Below, one piece after another: positions 34,194-44,467 of a stretch of 64,000 bases of DNA (within the stretch, counting starts at the first letter, position 1; each line of letters starts with the position of its first letter). The notes beneath the pieces are model-generated. The model ran no database searches, was not told where the DNA came from, and saw only the letters and a program-made list of their open reading frames with translations. Source of the DNA: an uncultured Burkholderiales bacterium (lineage in GTDB: Bacteria > Pseudomonadota > Gammaproteobacteria > Burkholderiales > Burkholderiaceae); contig CAMLJY010000018.1 of assembly GCA_946480465.1 (NCBI GenBank), positions 34,511-98,510 of the forward strand. Direction: 5' to 3'. The position numbers and the translations under genes were made by a program.

Positions 34194-34242
34194 TGTGGGG
34201 AGGGGCTGCGGCAGCTGGGACAGGCGGGCAGCGGGGCCGAAC

Positions 34243-34755
34243 TCAGCGTGTCGTGGCGAACAGCGCGTCGTAGGCGTCGGCCGAGAAGCCCTGCACCCGC
34301 TGACCCTTGGCCAGCAGCAGCGGCACCCCCTTGCCGCCGCCGGCCTGGGCGAACGCGCTGCGGCCGGCGGGTGTGTCGATGTCGATCTCCTGGTACGACA
34401 CTGATCTGGCGGCCAGGTAGGCCTTGGCCTTGCGGCAGTAGCCGCACCAGGTGGCCGAGTACAGCACCACGCCTTCGATCGCGGCCGGTGCCGACTCGCG
34501 CAGCCGCCGAAGCTGCGCGACGTAGGACAGCGTGGCCGCCGGCACCGGGCTGCTGGGCAGGTTCTCGAAACTCATCGTCTTGTCGACCCGGCCTTCGGCG
34601 GGTGGCTTGTCGCTGTAGACGATGCGGCCGTCCGGCCCGACGGACTTGTAGAGGGTCTGGGCGCGAGCGACGGTGCCCGACGCCAGCAGCCAGGCGCCGG
34701 TGGCCCAGGCGGCTGCGCGCCGGCGCGTCATGGGTTGGGAGGCGAAGTCGCTCAT
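34243..34755 (-). CDS. exported glutaredoxin-like protein with DUF4124 head
   Basis: 170 residues. A signal sequence (RRRAAAWATGAWLLASGTVA) precedes a DUF4124 segment (QTLYKSVGPDGRIVYSDKPP) and a glutaredoxin-like domain with the active site ATWCGYCRKAKAYLA and the cis-Pro loop KGVPLLLAKGQ. It probably acts on disulfides in the periplasm. Divergent from the dsbD/redoxin operon, which fits a shared role in envelope thiol chemistry. The second Met (34731) is an alternative start. Confidence 0.82.
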   Translation of the reverse strand: MSDFASQPMTRRRAAAWATGAWLLASGTVARAQTLYKSVGPDGRIVYSDKPPAEGRVDKTMSFENLPSSPVPAATLSYVAQLRRLRESAPAAIEGVVLYSATWCGYCRKAKAYLAARSVSYQEIDIDTPAGRSAFAQAGGGKGVPLLLAKGQRVQGFSADAYDALFATTR

Positions 34756-35010
34756 CGGCAGGCAAGGGGCGCGCAGGCCCCGGCGGCGGCACAAGCGGCG
34801 GAGCTTACGCCGCCCGGCCGAGCGGCGGCGCGGGCTGCGCGCGGCGGCCGTGCAATTCCCCACCGCCCCGCAGGTGCTAGCGTTCGTGGCAGTGCCGGCG
34901 GCTTTCGGCAGCGCGTAGAGTCCTGGGTTTGCACTGCCGCTGGCGGTGCCTGGGCGCGGCGCCTTGCCGGCCCCGTTCGTGGACTTTTCGACGCCCCCGG
35001 CGACCGCCGA

Positions 35011-37371
35011 ATGCCTGTTTCGATCCTGCGTGCCCTCGTCCTGCTGTGCTGCGCGCTCTTTGGCGCGCCCTGGGCCTTTGCACAGAGCGCCACCGTGCGC
35101 ACCGACCAGGTCCGTGCCGAGCTGGTCGCCCATGCCCCCGAAGGCATCGCGCCGGGCAAGACCGTCTGGCTGGGCCTGCTGATCGAGCACCAGCCGCACT
35201 GGCACACCTACTGGAAGAACCCGGGCGATTCCGGCCTGCCGACCCGGCTGGAGTGGCAGTTGCCCGCGGGCCTGGCCGCCGGCGAGATCGACTGGCCGCG
35301 CCCGCACCGCATGCCGGTGGGCCCGCTGGTGAACTACGGCTTCGAAGGCCGGCTGCTGCTGCCGGTGCCGGTCACCGTTACGGCGGCGCCCTTGGCCGCC
35401 AGCATCGACGTCGGCTTGCGCGCCGACTGGCTGGTGTGCAAGGAGGTCTGCATCCCGGAATCGGGTGAATTCAAGCTGAAGCTGCCGGTGCAGGCCGCCA
35501 CCGCCGCCCACGGCGCGCTGTTCGAGGACGCGCTGGCCCGCCGCCCGGTGGCGCTGCCCGGCGCCAAGATTGAGGCGCGCGTCGAAGGCCTTGCCATCGC
35601 GCTGCGCATCGGCGGGCTGCCGCCGGCTTGGCGCGGCCAGGCCCTGGAGTATTTCGCCGCCGACGCGGGCGTCATCGAGCATGCCGCCAAGCCCGAGCAG
35701 CGCTGGGAAGGCGATCAACTGGTGATGCGCGTGCCGCTGTCGCCGCAGCGCAGCGAGAGCCCCGACAGGCTGCAGGCCGTGCTGGCCGCCCCGGGTGACC
35801 GCGCCGGCGTGCAGATCGGTTTCGCGCTGGCGGGTGGCTGGCCGCCGGCGGCGGCAGCCGGTGCCGGAACCATGGCGGCCGATCCGCAGGCCCCGGCGGG
35901 CGGCGCAGCCGCCGCGGCGCCCACTGCACCTGCCACCGCACCTGCCACCGCACCTGCCACCGCACCCACCACCGCGGCCGGTGCCACCGCATCCGCCGAC
36001 CCGGCCCCGGACGCCGGCAACATCGGTGCCACGCCGGTGTCGCTGCGGATGGCGCTGATCCTCGCCTTCGCCGGCGGCGTGTTGCTGAACCTGATGCCCT
36101 GCGTGTTCCCGGTGCTGTCCCTGAAGGTGCTGGGTTTCGCATCGCATGCCCACCACCGGCGCGCGCTGGTGGCTGGCGGCCTGGCCTACAGCGCCGGCGT
36201 CATCGCTTCCTTCCTCGGCCTCGCCGCGCTGCTGCTGATGCTGCGTGCCGCTGGCGCGGGCATGGGCTGGGGCTTCCAGCTGCAGTCCCCGCCCTTCGTC
36301 GCCGCGCTGGCGGCGCTGTTCATGCTGATCGGCCTGAACCTGGCGGGCGTCTTCGAGTTCGGCAAGTTCGCGCCCAGCGCGGCCTGCACCGCGCACCTGA
36401 AGCGGCCGATTGCCGACCACGCGCTGACCGGCGTGCTGGCGGTGCTGATCGCCTCGCCCTGCACCGCGCCCTTCATGGGCGGCGCGTTGGGCATGGCGCT
36501 GACGCAGCCGACGCCGCAGGCGCTGTCGATCTTCGCGATGCTGGGCGTGGGCATGGCTGCGCCCTACCTGCTGCTGGCCTGCTGGCCGCGGGCGGCGCGC
36601 TGGCTGCCGCGGCCGGGGGCGTGGATGGTGCGCTTCAAGGCGCTGATGGCCTTCCCGATGTTCGCGACGGTGGTGTACCTGGTGTGGGTCATCGGCCAGC
36701 AGGCGGGCATCGACGGCGCCGCCGCGCTGCTGGGGCTGCTGCTGGTGCTGGCCTTCGCGGCCTGGATCCACGGCACCACCGTCGGCCGGCGCAGCCGTTG
36801 GGCCTGGCGTGGCAGCGCGGCGGTGCTGACGCTGGCCTCGCTGGCCTGGGCCTGGCCGCTGCTGACGCATGAAGTGAGCGGCGATGCGGTGGTGGCCGCC
36901 GGCACGGCGCGCGCGCCGGCCGGGGCGGTGCACTGGGAGCCCTGGTCGGCCGAGCGGGTCGAGCAGGCCCGCGCCGAGGGCCGGCCGGTTTTCGTCGACT
37001 TCACCGCCGCCTGGTGCGTGACCTGCCAGTTCAACAAGCGCGTGACCCTGTCGAACCGCGAGGTGCAGGACGATTTCGCCAGCAAGGGCGTGCTGCTTCT
37101 GCGCGCCGACTGGACCCGGCGCGACGAGCGCATCACGAAAGAGCTGAACCGGCTGGGCCGCAGCGGCGTGCCGGTGTACGCGTTGTACGGCCCGGGCCAG
37201 GCGGCGCCGCGCATCCTGTCCGAGATCCTGTCCGTGGCCCAGGTGCGCCAGGCCATCGCCGGCTGGCCGGCCGCCACGGCGCTGCCCGCGCAGGGCGGCG
37301 ACCGGCCGGCCCAAACGTTGGCGGCGGCCGCACCCGCCGCGCCCGTCCCCACCCCGAGGAGCACGCCATGA
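35011..37371 (+). CDS. DsbD-family protein-disulfide reductase (ScsB-like)
   Basis: 786 residues. It passes electrons from cytoplasmic thioredoxin to the periplasm. A signal peptide leads to an N-terminal domain with the DsbD-alpha pair C143/C147 (DWLVCKEVCIPESGEFKL), an Ala/Thr/Pro linker around 290-335 with a threefold 12-base repeat, a membrane domain of about eight helices with C364 (LNLMPCVFPVLSLKVLG) and C484 (ASPCTAPFMGGALGMAL), and a C-terminal thioredoxin domain with C669/C672 (FTAAWCVTCQFNKRVTL). All three redox pairs are intact. The gene stop overlaps the redoxin start (ATGA). The larger N-terminal domain resembles the copper-associated ScsB group rather than classical DsbD (inference). 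Confidence 0.88.
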   Translation: MPVSILRALVLLCCALFGAPWAFAQSATVRTDQVRAELVAHAPEGIAPGKTVWLGLLIEHQPHWHTYWKNPGDSGLPTRLEWQLPAGLAAGEIDWPRPHRMPVGPLVNYGFEGRLLLPVPVTVTAAPLAASIDVGLRADWLVCKEVCIPESGEFKLKLPVQAATAAHGALFEDALARRPVALPGAKIEARVEGLAIALRIGGLPPAWRGQALEYFAADAGVIEHAAKPEQRWEGDQLVMRVPLSPQRSESPDRLQAVLAAPGDRAGVQIGFALAGGWPPAAAAGAGTMAADPQAPAGGAAAAAPTAPATAPATAPATAPTTAAGATASADPAPDAGNIGATPVSLRMALILAFAGGVLLNLMPCVFPVLSLKVLGFASHAHHRRALVAGGLAYSAGVIASFLGLAALLLMLRAAGAGMGWGFQLQSPPFVAALAALFMLIGLNLAGVFEFGKFAPSAACTAHLKRPIADHALTGVLAVLIASPCTAPFMGGALGMALTQPTPQALSIFAMLGVGMAAPYLLLACWPRAARWLPRPGAWMVRFKALMAFPMFATVVYLVWVIGQQAGIDGAAALLGLLLVLAFAAWIHGTTVGRRSRWAWRGSAAVLTLASLAWAWPLLTHEVSGDAVVAAGTARAPAGAVHWEPWSAERVEQARAEGRPVFVDFTAAWCVTCQFNKRVTLSNREVQDDFASKGVLLLRADWTRRDERITKELNRLGRSGVPVYALYGPGQAAPRILSEILSVAQVRQAIAGWPAATALPAQGGDRPAQTLAAAAPAAPVPTPRSTP

Positions 37372-37985
37372 AGCCGTGGATCAGCATCGTCGCCGCCAGC
37401 CTGGCGCTGGGCAGTGCCTTCACCGCCGCCGCGCAAGCCGTGGTGAACCGGCCGGCGCCTGCCTTCAGTGCCAGGGACGCCACCGGCAAGACGGTGAGCC
37501 TGGCCGATTTCAAGGGCAAGCACGTGGTGCTCGAATGGGTGAACCCGGGCTGTCCCTTCGTGCAGAAGCACTACAACAGCGCCAACATGCCGGCCACGCA
37601 GAAGGACGCGATGGCCAAGGGCGTGGTGTGGCTCAGCGTGTCGTCGACCGCGAAGGATGCCGGCGACTACCTGCCGCCGGCCGAGCTGGCGGCGTGGCTG
37701 CAGTCCAAGTCCGCCTCGCCCACCGCGGTGCTGATGGACGAGGACGGCAAGATCGGCCGCAGCTACGGCGCGCGCACCACGCCGCACATGTACCTGATCG
37801 ATCCGCAGGGCAAGCTGGTCTACGCCGGGGCCATCGACAGCAAGCCCAGCGCCAACCCGGCGGACATCAAGACCGCCACCAACTACGTGAAGCAGGCCAT
37901 CGGCGAAGCGCTGGCCGGCAAGCCGATCTCCCAGGCCACGACCCAGGCCTACGGCTGCTCGATCAAGTACCCGAGCGGCGCCTGA
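37368..37985 (+). CDS. periplasmic redoxin (AhpC/TSA-type thioredoxin fold)
   Basis: 205 residues. The signal peptide (ISIVAASLALGSAFTAAAQA) is followed by a peroxiredoxin-like fold: APAFSARDATGKTVSLADFK, HVVLEWVNPGCPFVQKHYNS with a single active Cys, and TPHMYLIDPQGKLVYAG. It is translationally coupled to dsbD, so it is probably reduced by DsbD and handles thiol peroxides or protein disulfides in the periplasm. Family length is normal. Confidence 0.87.
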   Translation: MKPWISIVAASLALGSAFTAAAQAVVNRPAPAFSARDATGKTVSLADFKGKHVVLEWVNPGCPFVQKHYNSANMPATQKDAMAKGVVWLSVSSTAKDAGDYLPPAELAAWLQSKSASPTAVLMDEDGKIGRSYGARTTPHMYLIDPQGKLVYAGAIDSKPSANPADIKTATNYVKQAIGEALAGKPISQATTQAYGCSIKYPSGA

Positions 37986-38145
37986 GAGCCTGTGAAGCAT
38001 TCCGCCACGCCCGCTCGTGCGCCCCAGACGGCGCCGCTCGTCGTTGCAAAGCCTTGATGGGGGAACGGCCACATCTTCGGCTTCGCGTCTAGATCGGCAC
38101 CGTCTGGGACACCCGCTCGGACGCGCCGGAATACTTCACAGGCTC
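37986..38145. repeat. 160-base imperfect palindrome with 54-base arms
   Basis: The left arm (37986-38039) and the right arm (38092-38145) are largely complementary over 54 positions, with outer ends GAGCCTGTGAAG and CTTCACAGGCTC fully paired. The inner part (CCAGACGG/CCGTCTGG) also pairs. A middle of about 52 bases separates them. It begins one base after the redoxin stop. It may be a MITE-like or intergenic repeat of the host, or a large attenuator-like hairpin. The rest of the gap up to 38351 shows only GC-rich sequence. Confidence 0.7.
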
Positions 38146-38351
38146 TGATCTGAGCGGCGCGCGGACGCGGGGGCGTCCTCCGCCCCGGCGTGCCGCGGGG
38201 CTGACGGCCCGTCCATGGCGTGATCCCGCCGCGGTACCGCCGCGATACCGCCGGGCTATCCAGCCGATACTGACGCCCGATCGACGCGGCCAGGCCGGCG
38301 CCGCCCCTACCATGCGTGGCCCATCGGAGGGCCGACGACTTGGGGGAACAC

Positions 38352-39329
38352 ATGGACCAGCGCCTGGCGCTGCATGAACTGGCCGCGCAACACCGGCTCG
38401 ACACCCGCGCCACGCGGCGCTTGCACCAGTTGGCCGGGCTGGGCGCCGAGCCGGCGGTCCTGGCGGACCAGCTGCCGCGCGGCGTGGCCGTGCTGGCCGC
38501 GGCGCTGGGCGGGCTGGGACTGATCTTCTGGATCGCCGCCAACTGGGAGACGCTGGGGAGGTTCGGCCGCTTTGCCCTGTTGCAGGGCATCGTCGTGGTG
38601 GCCTGCGGGGGTGCGCTGTGGCGACCGGCCGCACGCCGGCCGCTGCTGCTGCTGGCCCTGCTCGCGGTCGGCGGGCTGTTCGCCTACTTCGGCCAGACCT
38701 ACCAGACCGGTGCCGACCCCTGGCAGCTCTTCGCGCTGTGGGCGGTGCTGGCCCTGCCGCTGGCCGTGGGCGCGCGCAGCGACGTGCTGTGGGCGCCCTG
38801 GGCGCTGGTGGCGATGACGGCGGTGTCGCTGTGGGTGCATGCGCACACCGGCCACCGCTGGCGCGTTGAAGCGCACGACCTGCCTGCGCATGCCATCGGC
38901 TGGACGGCGGCGCTGGGGCTTGCGGCCGCGCTTGCACCGCCGTGGCGCCGGTACAGCGGCGCCGGGCCCTGGGCCTTGCGCACCGCACTGACGCTGGCGG
39001 TGGTGATGATCAGCGCCAGCGCGCTGGGCGGCCTGTTCCACAAGAGCGTTGCGCCGCACTACGGCCTGGGCGTCGTGGTGCTGGTGCTGGCGGCCGGCCT
39101 GCTGGCCTGGCCGCGTACTTTCGACGTGTATGGGCTCAGTGCCGTCGCGCTGGGATTGAACGTGCTGCTCGTCGCCGGCCTGGGGCGCTGGCTGTTCGAG
39201 CACCATGGCAGCGGCAAGCCGATCGGCGAACTGCTGCTGCTCGGCCTGGCGGCCGCCGGCCTGCTCGCGGCCACCGTCGCCGGCATCCTGCACGCGGCGC
39301 GCTGCCACGCGACGGAGGCCTTGGCATGA
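38352..39329 (+). CDS. DUF2157 membrane protein
   Basis: 325 residues, nine or ten predicted helices. The cytosolic N-terminus (RLALHELAAQHRLDTRATRR) leads into LPRGVAVLAAALGGLGLIFW, the DUF2157 signature with IAANWETLGRFGRFALLQGI. The family is bacterial and uncharacterised. A GGGGGAA site precedes the ATG at 38352; an upstream in-frame start at 38316 is less likely. Its stop overlaps the next gene, which holds partner domains (DUF4401 and GDYxxLxY). This pairing is conserved in other genomes. Confidence 0.88.
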   Translation: MDQRLALHELAAQHRLDTRATRRLHQLAGLGAEPAVLADQLPRGVAVLAAALGGLGLIFWIAANWETLGRFGRFALLQGIVVVACGGALWRPAARRPLLLLALLAVGGLFAYFGQTYQTGADPWQLFALWAVLALPLAVGARSDVLWAPWALVAMTAVSLWVHAHTGHRWRVEAHDLPAHAIGWTAALGLAAALAPPWRRYSGAGPWALRTALTLAVVMISASALGGLFHKSVAPHYGLGVVVLVLAAGLLAWPRTFDVYGLSAVALGLNVLLVAGLGRWLFEHHGSGKPIGELLLLGLAAAGLLAATVAGILHAARCHATEALA

Positions 39330-41107
39330 GCCTGCAGCCCGAACACAGCCCCGCGAGCCGGGCCGTGAATCCCAGCGTGCAGGGCGCGCCGGTGCGCAGC
39401 ATCAGCGGTGGGCCGAGGGTCCGCACCGACCTCGAATCCACCGTTCGCGCGGCGATTGCCGAGGGCCTGCTGCCGGCGACCGCGAGCGTGCCGGCGCAGG
39501 AAGAGCGGCCCTGGCCCGTGCTGCTGCTCACGGCCCTGGGCGCCTGGCTCGCCGCGCTGCCCTTGCTCGGCATGATCGGCCTGCTGCTGGGCGACCTGCT
39601 GCTCCGCGGCGGCGCGCCCTATGCCGTCGGGCTGGCCGTGCTGGCGGGCGCGGTGCTGCTGCTGCGGGTGCGCGGCGTGCCACTGTTCTTCGAGCAGCTG
39701 GCAGTGCCGGCCCTGCTGGTGGGCGGCGGTTCGCTGGGCTTCGGCCTGTTCCGCGACCTGCCGGACCGCGGGGCCTCGGCCCTGCTGGCGGCCACGGCGG
39801 TGGGCGTGGCCTGCCTGGTGCCGCGGGCGTGGCTGCGCGTGCTGCTGGGCGCGGGAGCGGCGGTGCTGGGCATGCTCGCCGTGCTGCCGGGACGCGGGCT
39901 GCATGACAGCGTGTCGATGACGCCCTTCTGGCTCGCCTGGCACGCCTGCCTCGCCGGCTGGCTCGTCGCGGCCTGGCTGCGGCACGAGGTCTTGGCCGAT
40001 GGTGCGCGTGCGCGGGTGGCCGCGGCGCTGGAGTCGCTGGCGGTGGGCTGGCTGCTGGCGACGCTGGCGGGGCTGGCGCTGTGGTCGGGCATGACCTTCC
40101 TGGCCGGCGGCGCCGTCGGAGCGCGCCCGGGCCTGGCGAGTGAACTGGGGCTGCTCCCGGCCGCTGCCTGGGAAGGGCATGCGCTGCGTGCGGCGTCGCT
40201 GTTGCTGGCCGTGGCCGCCGGACTGTGGGCCGCTCGCGCCTGGCCGGCGCTGCGCCGGCCCTGGTGTGCGGGCTTGGGCCTGGTGCTGGCCGTCCTGGCG
40301 TGGTTCATGCCCGCGTTGGGCGCCGTCATGCTGGCCCTGTCGATCTGCGTCACGAGCGGTCGCTGGCGGCAGGCCACGGCGGCGGCGGTGGCCGCGGCGT
40401 GGATCGTCGGCGCCTTCTACTACCAGCTGCACTGGCCGCTGGCCACCAAGTCGGCGGTGATGCTGGCCGCCGCCGCGGTGCTGGGCGCGCTCGCCTGGTG
40501 GGCGCGCCGGCCGGCTGGCGGCGCGGGCGCCGGCCGACCTGGGGCAGCCGGGCTTGATGGGCCTGATGGGTGCGATGGGCGAGATGGGCGAGATGGGCGA
40601 GATGGGCGAGATGGGCGAGATGGGCGAGCCGTGGCCTGCATCGCCCTGTCGCTCGTGGCCGTGCTTGCCGTGGCCAACGTCGGCATCTGGCAGAAGCAGC
40701 AGCTGATCGCGCACGGGCAGCCGGTCTATGTGGAACTGGCGCCGGTGGATCCGCGATCGCTGATGCAGGGTGACTTCATGCGGCTGGACTACCGCATGCC
40801 GCCGGCGGTCGAGCAGGGACTGGATGGCTTGCCGAGCACGCGCCGGCCCCGTGTCGTAGCCCGGCGCGACGCGCGCGGCGTGGCCACCGTGCTGCGGCTG
40901 GACAACGGCGCGCCGCTGGCCGACGGCGAGCTGCGCATCGAGTTGACGCCCAAGGACGGCCGCTGGGTCCTGGTCAGCGACGCCTGGTTCTTCAAGGAAG
41001 GCGAGGCGGCACGCTGGCAGCCGGCCCGCTACGGCGAGTTCCGCGTCGGCCCGGACGGCCAGGCGCTGCTGGTGGGCTTGCGCGGGGCGGCGCTGGAGCC
41101 GCTGTGA
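39326..41107 (+). CDS. DUF4401 membrane protein fused to GDYxxLxY domain
   Basis: 593 residues. About eleven membrane segments make up the DUF4401 part, followed by an Asp/Gly/Arg linker (GRDGRDGRDGRDGRDGR, residues about 418-435) and a GDYxxLxY exported domain (SLMQGDFMRLDYRMPPAVEQ). The two domains are usually separate adjacent genes; here they are fused through a 9-base tandem repeat that keeps the frame. The start is ATG 39326, coupled to the DUF2157 gene by four bases. Function unknown; the trio is likely one membrane complex. Confidence 0.87.
   Translation: MSLQPEHSPASRAVNPSVQGAPVRSISGGPRVRTDLESTVRAAIAEGLLPATASVPAQEERPWPVLLLTALGAWLAALPLLGMIGLLLGDLLLRGGAPYAVGLAVLAGAVLLLRVRGVPLFFEQLAVPALLVGGGSLGFGLFRDLPDRGASALLAATAVGVACLVPRAWLRVLLGAGAAVLGMLAVLPGRGLHDSVSMTPFWLAWHACLAGWLVAAWLRHEVLADGARARVAAALESLAVGWLLATLAGLALWSGMTFLAGGAVGARPGLASELGLLPAAAWEGHALRAASLLLAVAAGLWAARAWPALRRPWCAGLGLVLAVLAWFMPALGAVMLALSICVTSGRWRQATAAAVAAAWIVGAFYYQLHWPLATKSAVMLAAAAVLGALAWWARRPAGGAGAGRPGAAGLDGPDGCDGRDGRDGRDGRDGRDGRAVACIALSLVAVLAVANVGIWQKQQLIAHGQPVYVELAPVDPRSLMQGDFMRLDYRMPPAVEQGLDGLPSTRRPRVVARRDARGVATVLRLDNGAPLADGELRIELTPKDGRWVLVSDAWFFKEGEAARWQPARYGEFRVGPDGQALLVGLRGAALEPL
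40568..40627 (+). repeat. 9-base in-frame tandem repeat (GATGGGCGA)
   Basis: About six copies of a GATGGGCGA unit within the fusion gene. Each copy adds Gly-Arg-Asp, so slippage changes the linker length by three residues but keeps the reading frame. Confidence 0.85.
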
Positions 41108-41167
41108 GCCGCTGTGAGTCGCTGTGAGTCGCTGTGAGTCGCTGTGAGTCGCTGTGAGTCGCTGTGA
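41101..41167. repeat. 10-base tandem repeat with TGA codons
   Basis: About six and a half copies of GCTGTGAGTC (first copy GCTGTGAGCC), beginning at the stop of the DUF4401 gene (TGA 41105-41107). Because the period is ten, the repeated TGA falls in all three plus-strand frames. On the minus strand it lies just beyond the ECF sigma gene's stop. Confidence 0.85.
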
Positions 41168-41214
41168 AGGCGTCGTCCAGAGGCCGCTTACTTTGCACGC
41201 CAGCGCGCTGCCAT

Positions 41215-42549
<1,335 letters not shown>

Positions 42550-42747
42550 GGGTTGCTCGCGCGCCTCAGCCCCGGTACACCGCGCGACTGGCATCGACCC
42601 TCTGCACCAGCTCCCGGCCTTGGCCGCCGGGATCGGTGGAGCCCGGCGCGCAGAAGAACGCGACCGGACTCTGCGGGTCTTCCGCCGGCGGGTTGATTAA
42701 GATCCGGCGGTGCACTGAATAACTCATGAAGTGGGCGGCGAATGGGT

Positions 42748-43164
42748 TCAGTTGAGGCCGTTGCCGACGCCCAGGTCGCGGAAGCGCACGGCCGAGGGGT
42801 TGGCCTCGAAATCCTCCAGCTCGTACAGCTGCCGCACCTCGATCTCGCAGTCCATCTCGGCAAAGGGTGCGGGGAAGCGGCGGGTCCACTCCAGCGCCTC
42901 TTCGCGCGATTTCACCTGGATCAGGGTGTAGCCCGCGATCAGTTCCTTCGTCTCGGCGAAGGGGCCGTCGATCACCGCGCCTTTGCCACCACGGTAGCGG
43001 ATGCGCCAGCCGCTCGAGCTGGGCCTCAGGCCGTTGGCATCGAGCAGCACGCCGGCCTGGGCCAGTTGCTCGTGGTAGTCGGCCATCACGGCCATCAGCC
43101 GCTCTTCCGGCAGTGCGCCGCTTTCGCTGACCGCGTTGGCGCGGACCTGGATCATGAATCGCAT
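42748..43164 (-). CDS. YciI/DGPF-family protein
   Basis: 138 residues with AGGAG upstream. The DGPF core is present: MRFMIQVRANAVSESGALPE, GAVIDGPFAETKELIAGYTL, VKSREEALEWTRRFPAP. DGPF proteins are the usual partners and putative targets of ECF42 sigma factors; roles are unclear (YciI-like hydrolase or regulator). Same strand as the sigma gene. Confidence 0.9.
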   Translation of the reverse strand: MRFMIQVRANAVSESGALPEERLMAVMADYHEQLAQAGVLLDANGLRPSSSGWRIRYRGGKGAVIDGPFAETKELIAGYTLIQVKSREEALEWTRRFPAPFAEMDCEIEVRQLYELEDFEANPSAVRFRDLGVGNGLN

Positions 43165-43313
43165 CTCGGTGCTCCTGTCGTCCGGGTGAAGGGAGCCGGC
43201 CCGCGCGAAGGGGACGAACCGGCGCTCATCACCACGACGAACGAGCCGGCCGGAAATCGACATGGCTGCCGCGCACGGGGAAACCCGCAGGCGCGATGAT
43301 CCGCCGCGGGCGG

Positions 43314-43676
43314 TCAGAGCGAGTCTTCGAAGCAGGCGCCGATGGCGCGCACCTCCACGGTGGCCCATTCCGCGGCCGGGCAGCGCGCGGCGATGGCCAG
43401 GGCCTCCTCGCGCGTCGGGCAGGTGAGCAGGAAGATGCCGCCGATGATTTCCTTGGCTTCGGCGAACGGGCCGTCGACGATGCGGGCGCGGCCATCGCGG
43501 CGCTGAACGCGGGCCATCTGGCCGTCGATGCGCAGCGACTCAGCCATCGCCAGCGTGCCGCTTTCCTGCAGGTCGGCGGCGAAACCCGTCATGCGGTCCC
43601 AGGCTTCGCGCGCCTGAGCGGGGGTGCGGGACTGGCGCTGGCCGGGCGGTTCGATGATCACGAGCATGTAGGGCAT
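43314..43676 (-). CDS. YciI/DGPF-family protein, second copy
   Basis: 120 residues. MPYMLVIIEPPGQRQSRTPA, then RARIVDGPFAEAKEIIGGIF with the DGPF motif, and TREEALAIAARCPAAEWATV. It is related to the neighbour at 42748-43164 but diverged, so it is a paralogue rather than a recent copy. Together with the ECF42 gene it forms the standard three-gene module. Confidence 0.9.
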   Translation of the reverse strand: MPYMLVIIEPPGQRQSRTPAQAREAWDRMTGFAADLQESGTLAMAESLRIDGQMARVQRRDGRARIVDGPFAEAKEIIGGIFLLTCPTREEALAIAARCPAAEWATVEVRAIGACFEDSL

Positions 43677-43843
43677 GGGGGCTCCAAGGAGGCGGGCATC
43701 GGTTGCGCGCGACGGTGGTCCACCGCGCGCGACGTCGGCGCGAGGGGCGGGGCGGCGGCGATCTTACAGATCGCGCCCTGCCGCGCATGCGCATGGCCGG
43801 GTCACTGGCGGGGCCGGGTCGGCCATCCGCGGGCGCCGCGGGC

Positions 43844-44251
43844 TCAGCCTGCGCCAGCCGGCAGCAGCCGTGGGCCCAGCAGGTGAACCAGCGCGATGCC
43901 GGCCCCGGTCAGCAGCAGCGAGCCGGCCAGGTGGATGGCCGCGGTGGCGATCGCCCAGCCCCACTGCTGGCGCATCAGCATGGCCACCACTTCGGCGGAG
44001 AAGGTCGAGAAGGTGGTCAGGCCCCCGAGGAAGCCGGTGACGAGCAGGAGCCGCCATTCCAACGGCAGCTGTGGCAGCTGCGCGAAGCCCGCGGTGGCCA
44101 CGCCCACCAGCAGGCCACCGAGCAGGTTGGATGCCAGCGTGCCCAGTGGGATGCCGGGCAGCAGCGGGTTGAGCCAGAGGCTGAGCGTCCAGCGCAGGCA
44201 GGCGCCCAGGCCGGCGCCGCCGAAGACCGCCAGCGCGGCAAGGCCGGTCAT
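43844..44251 (-). CDS. crcB: fluoride-specific channel CrcB
   Basis: 135 residues with four membrane helices. Signature: [40 protein letters not shown] and [20 protein letters not shown], the track of Phe/Thr residues for fluoride exit. A GGAAGGAA site precedes the ATG at 44251. I see no fluoride riboswitch in the upstream 200 bases. Monocistronic. Confidence 0.92.
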   Translation of the reverse strand: MTGLAALAVFGGAGLGACLRWTLSLWLNPLLPGIPLGTLASNLLGGLLVGVATAGFAQLPQLPLEWRLLLVTGFLGGLTTFSTFSAEVVAMLMRQQWGWAIATAAIHLAGSLLLTGAGIALVHLLGPRLLPAGAG

Positions 44252-44314
44252 CGTGAAAGTTCCTTCCGGGAGGGTGACGGGGGCGCAGCGTAACGTCTGG
44301 AGCCCCACGCCAAA

Positions 44315-44467
44315 AAAATGAACCAACGGCACTGGGATTCGGGTGTGGGGCCGGGGTTTTCGAGGCGGTAGGGCTGGGCAGAGTGGAATTGGTGGTTGTG
44401 GGGAGGATGGTGCTAGTGGTGGTCGGTTGGTTTTGGTAGGCTGCAAGCCATGCCGTTGGTTCATTTT
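44315..44467. repeat. 17-bp perfect inverted repeat flanking the recombinase start
   Basis: AAAATGAACCAACGGCA (44315-44331) and its exact complement TGCCGTTGGTTCATTTT (44451-44467) are separated by 119 bases. The right copy overlaps the recombinase ATG (44450) and its first codons (PLVHF). The left copy reads the same five residues on the opposite strand, ahead of crcB. Confidence 0.85.

Noticed and set aside
34243..37314. Very long minus-strand open frame under dsbD
   Set aside because: Only its 3' part (the glutaredoxin-like gene) is real; the rest is His/Arg/Gln-rich antisense of dsbD.
42566..42727. Short minus-strand ORF of 53 codons between the ECF sigma gene and the first DGPF gene
   Set aside because: No ribosome site, no family and no hydrophobic or catalytic pattern; listed here only as an unproven ORF.
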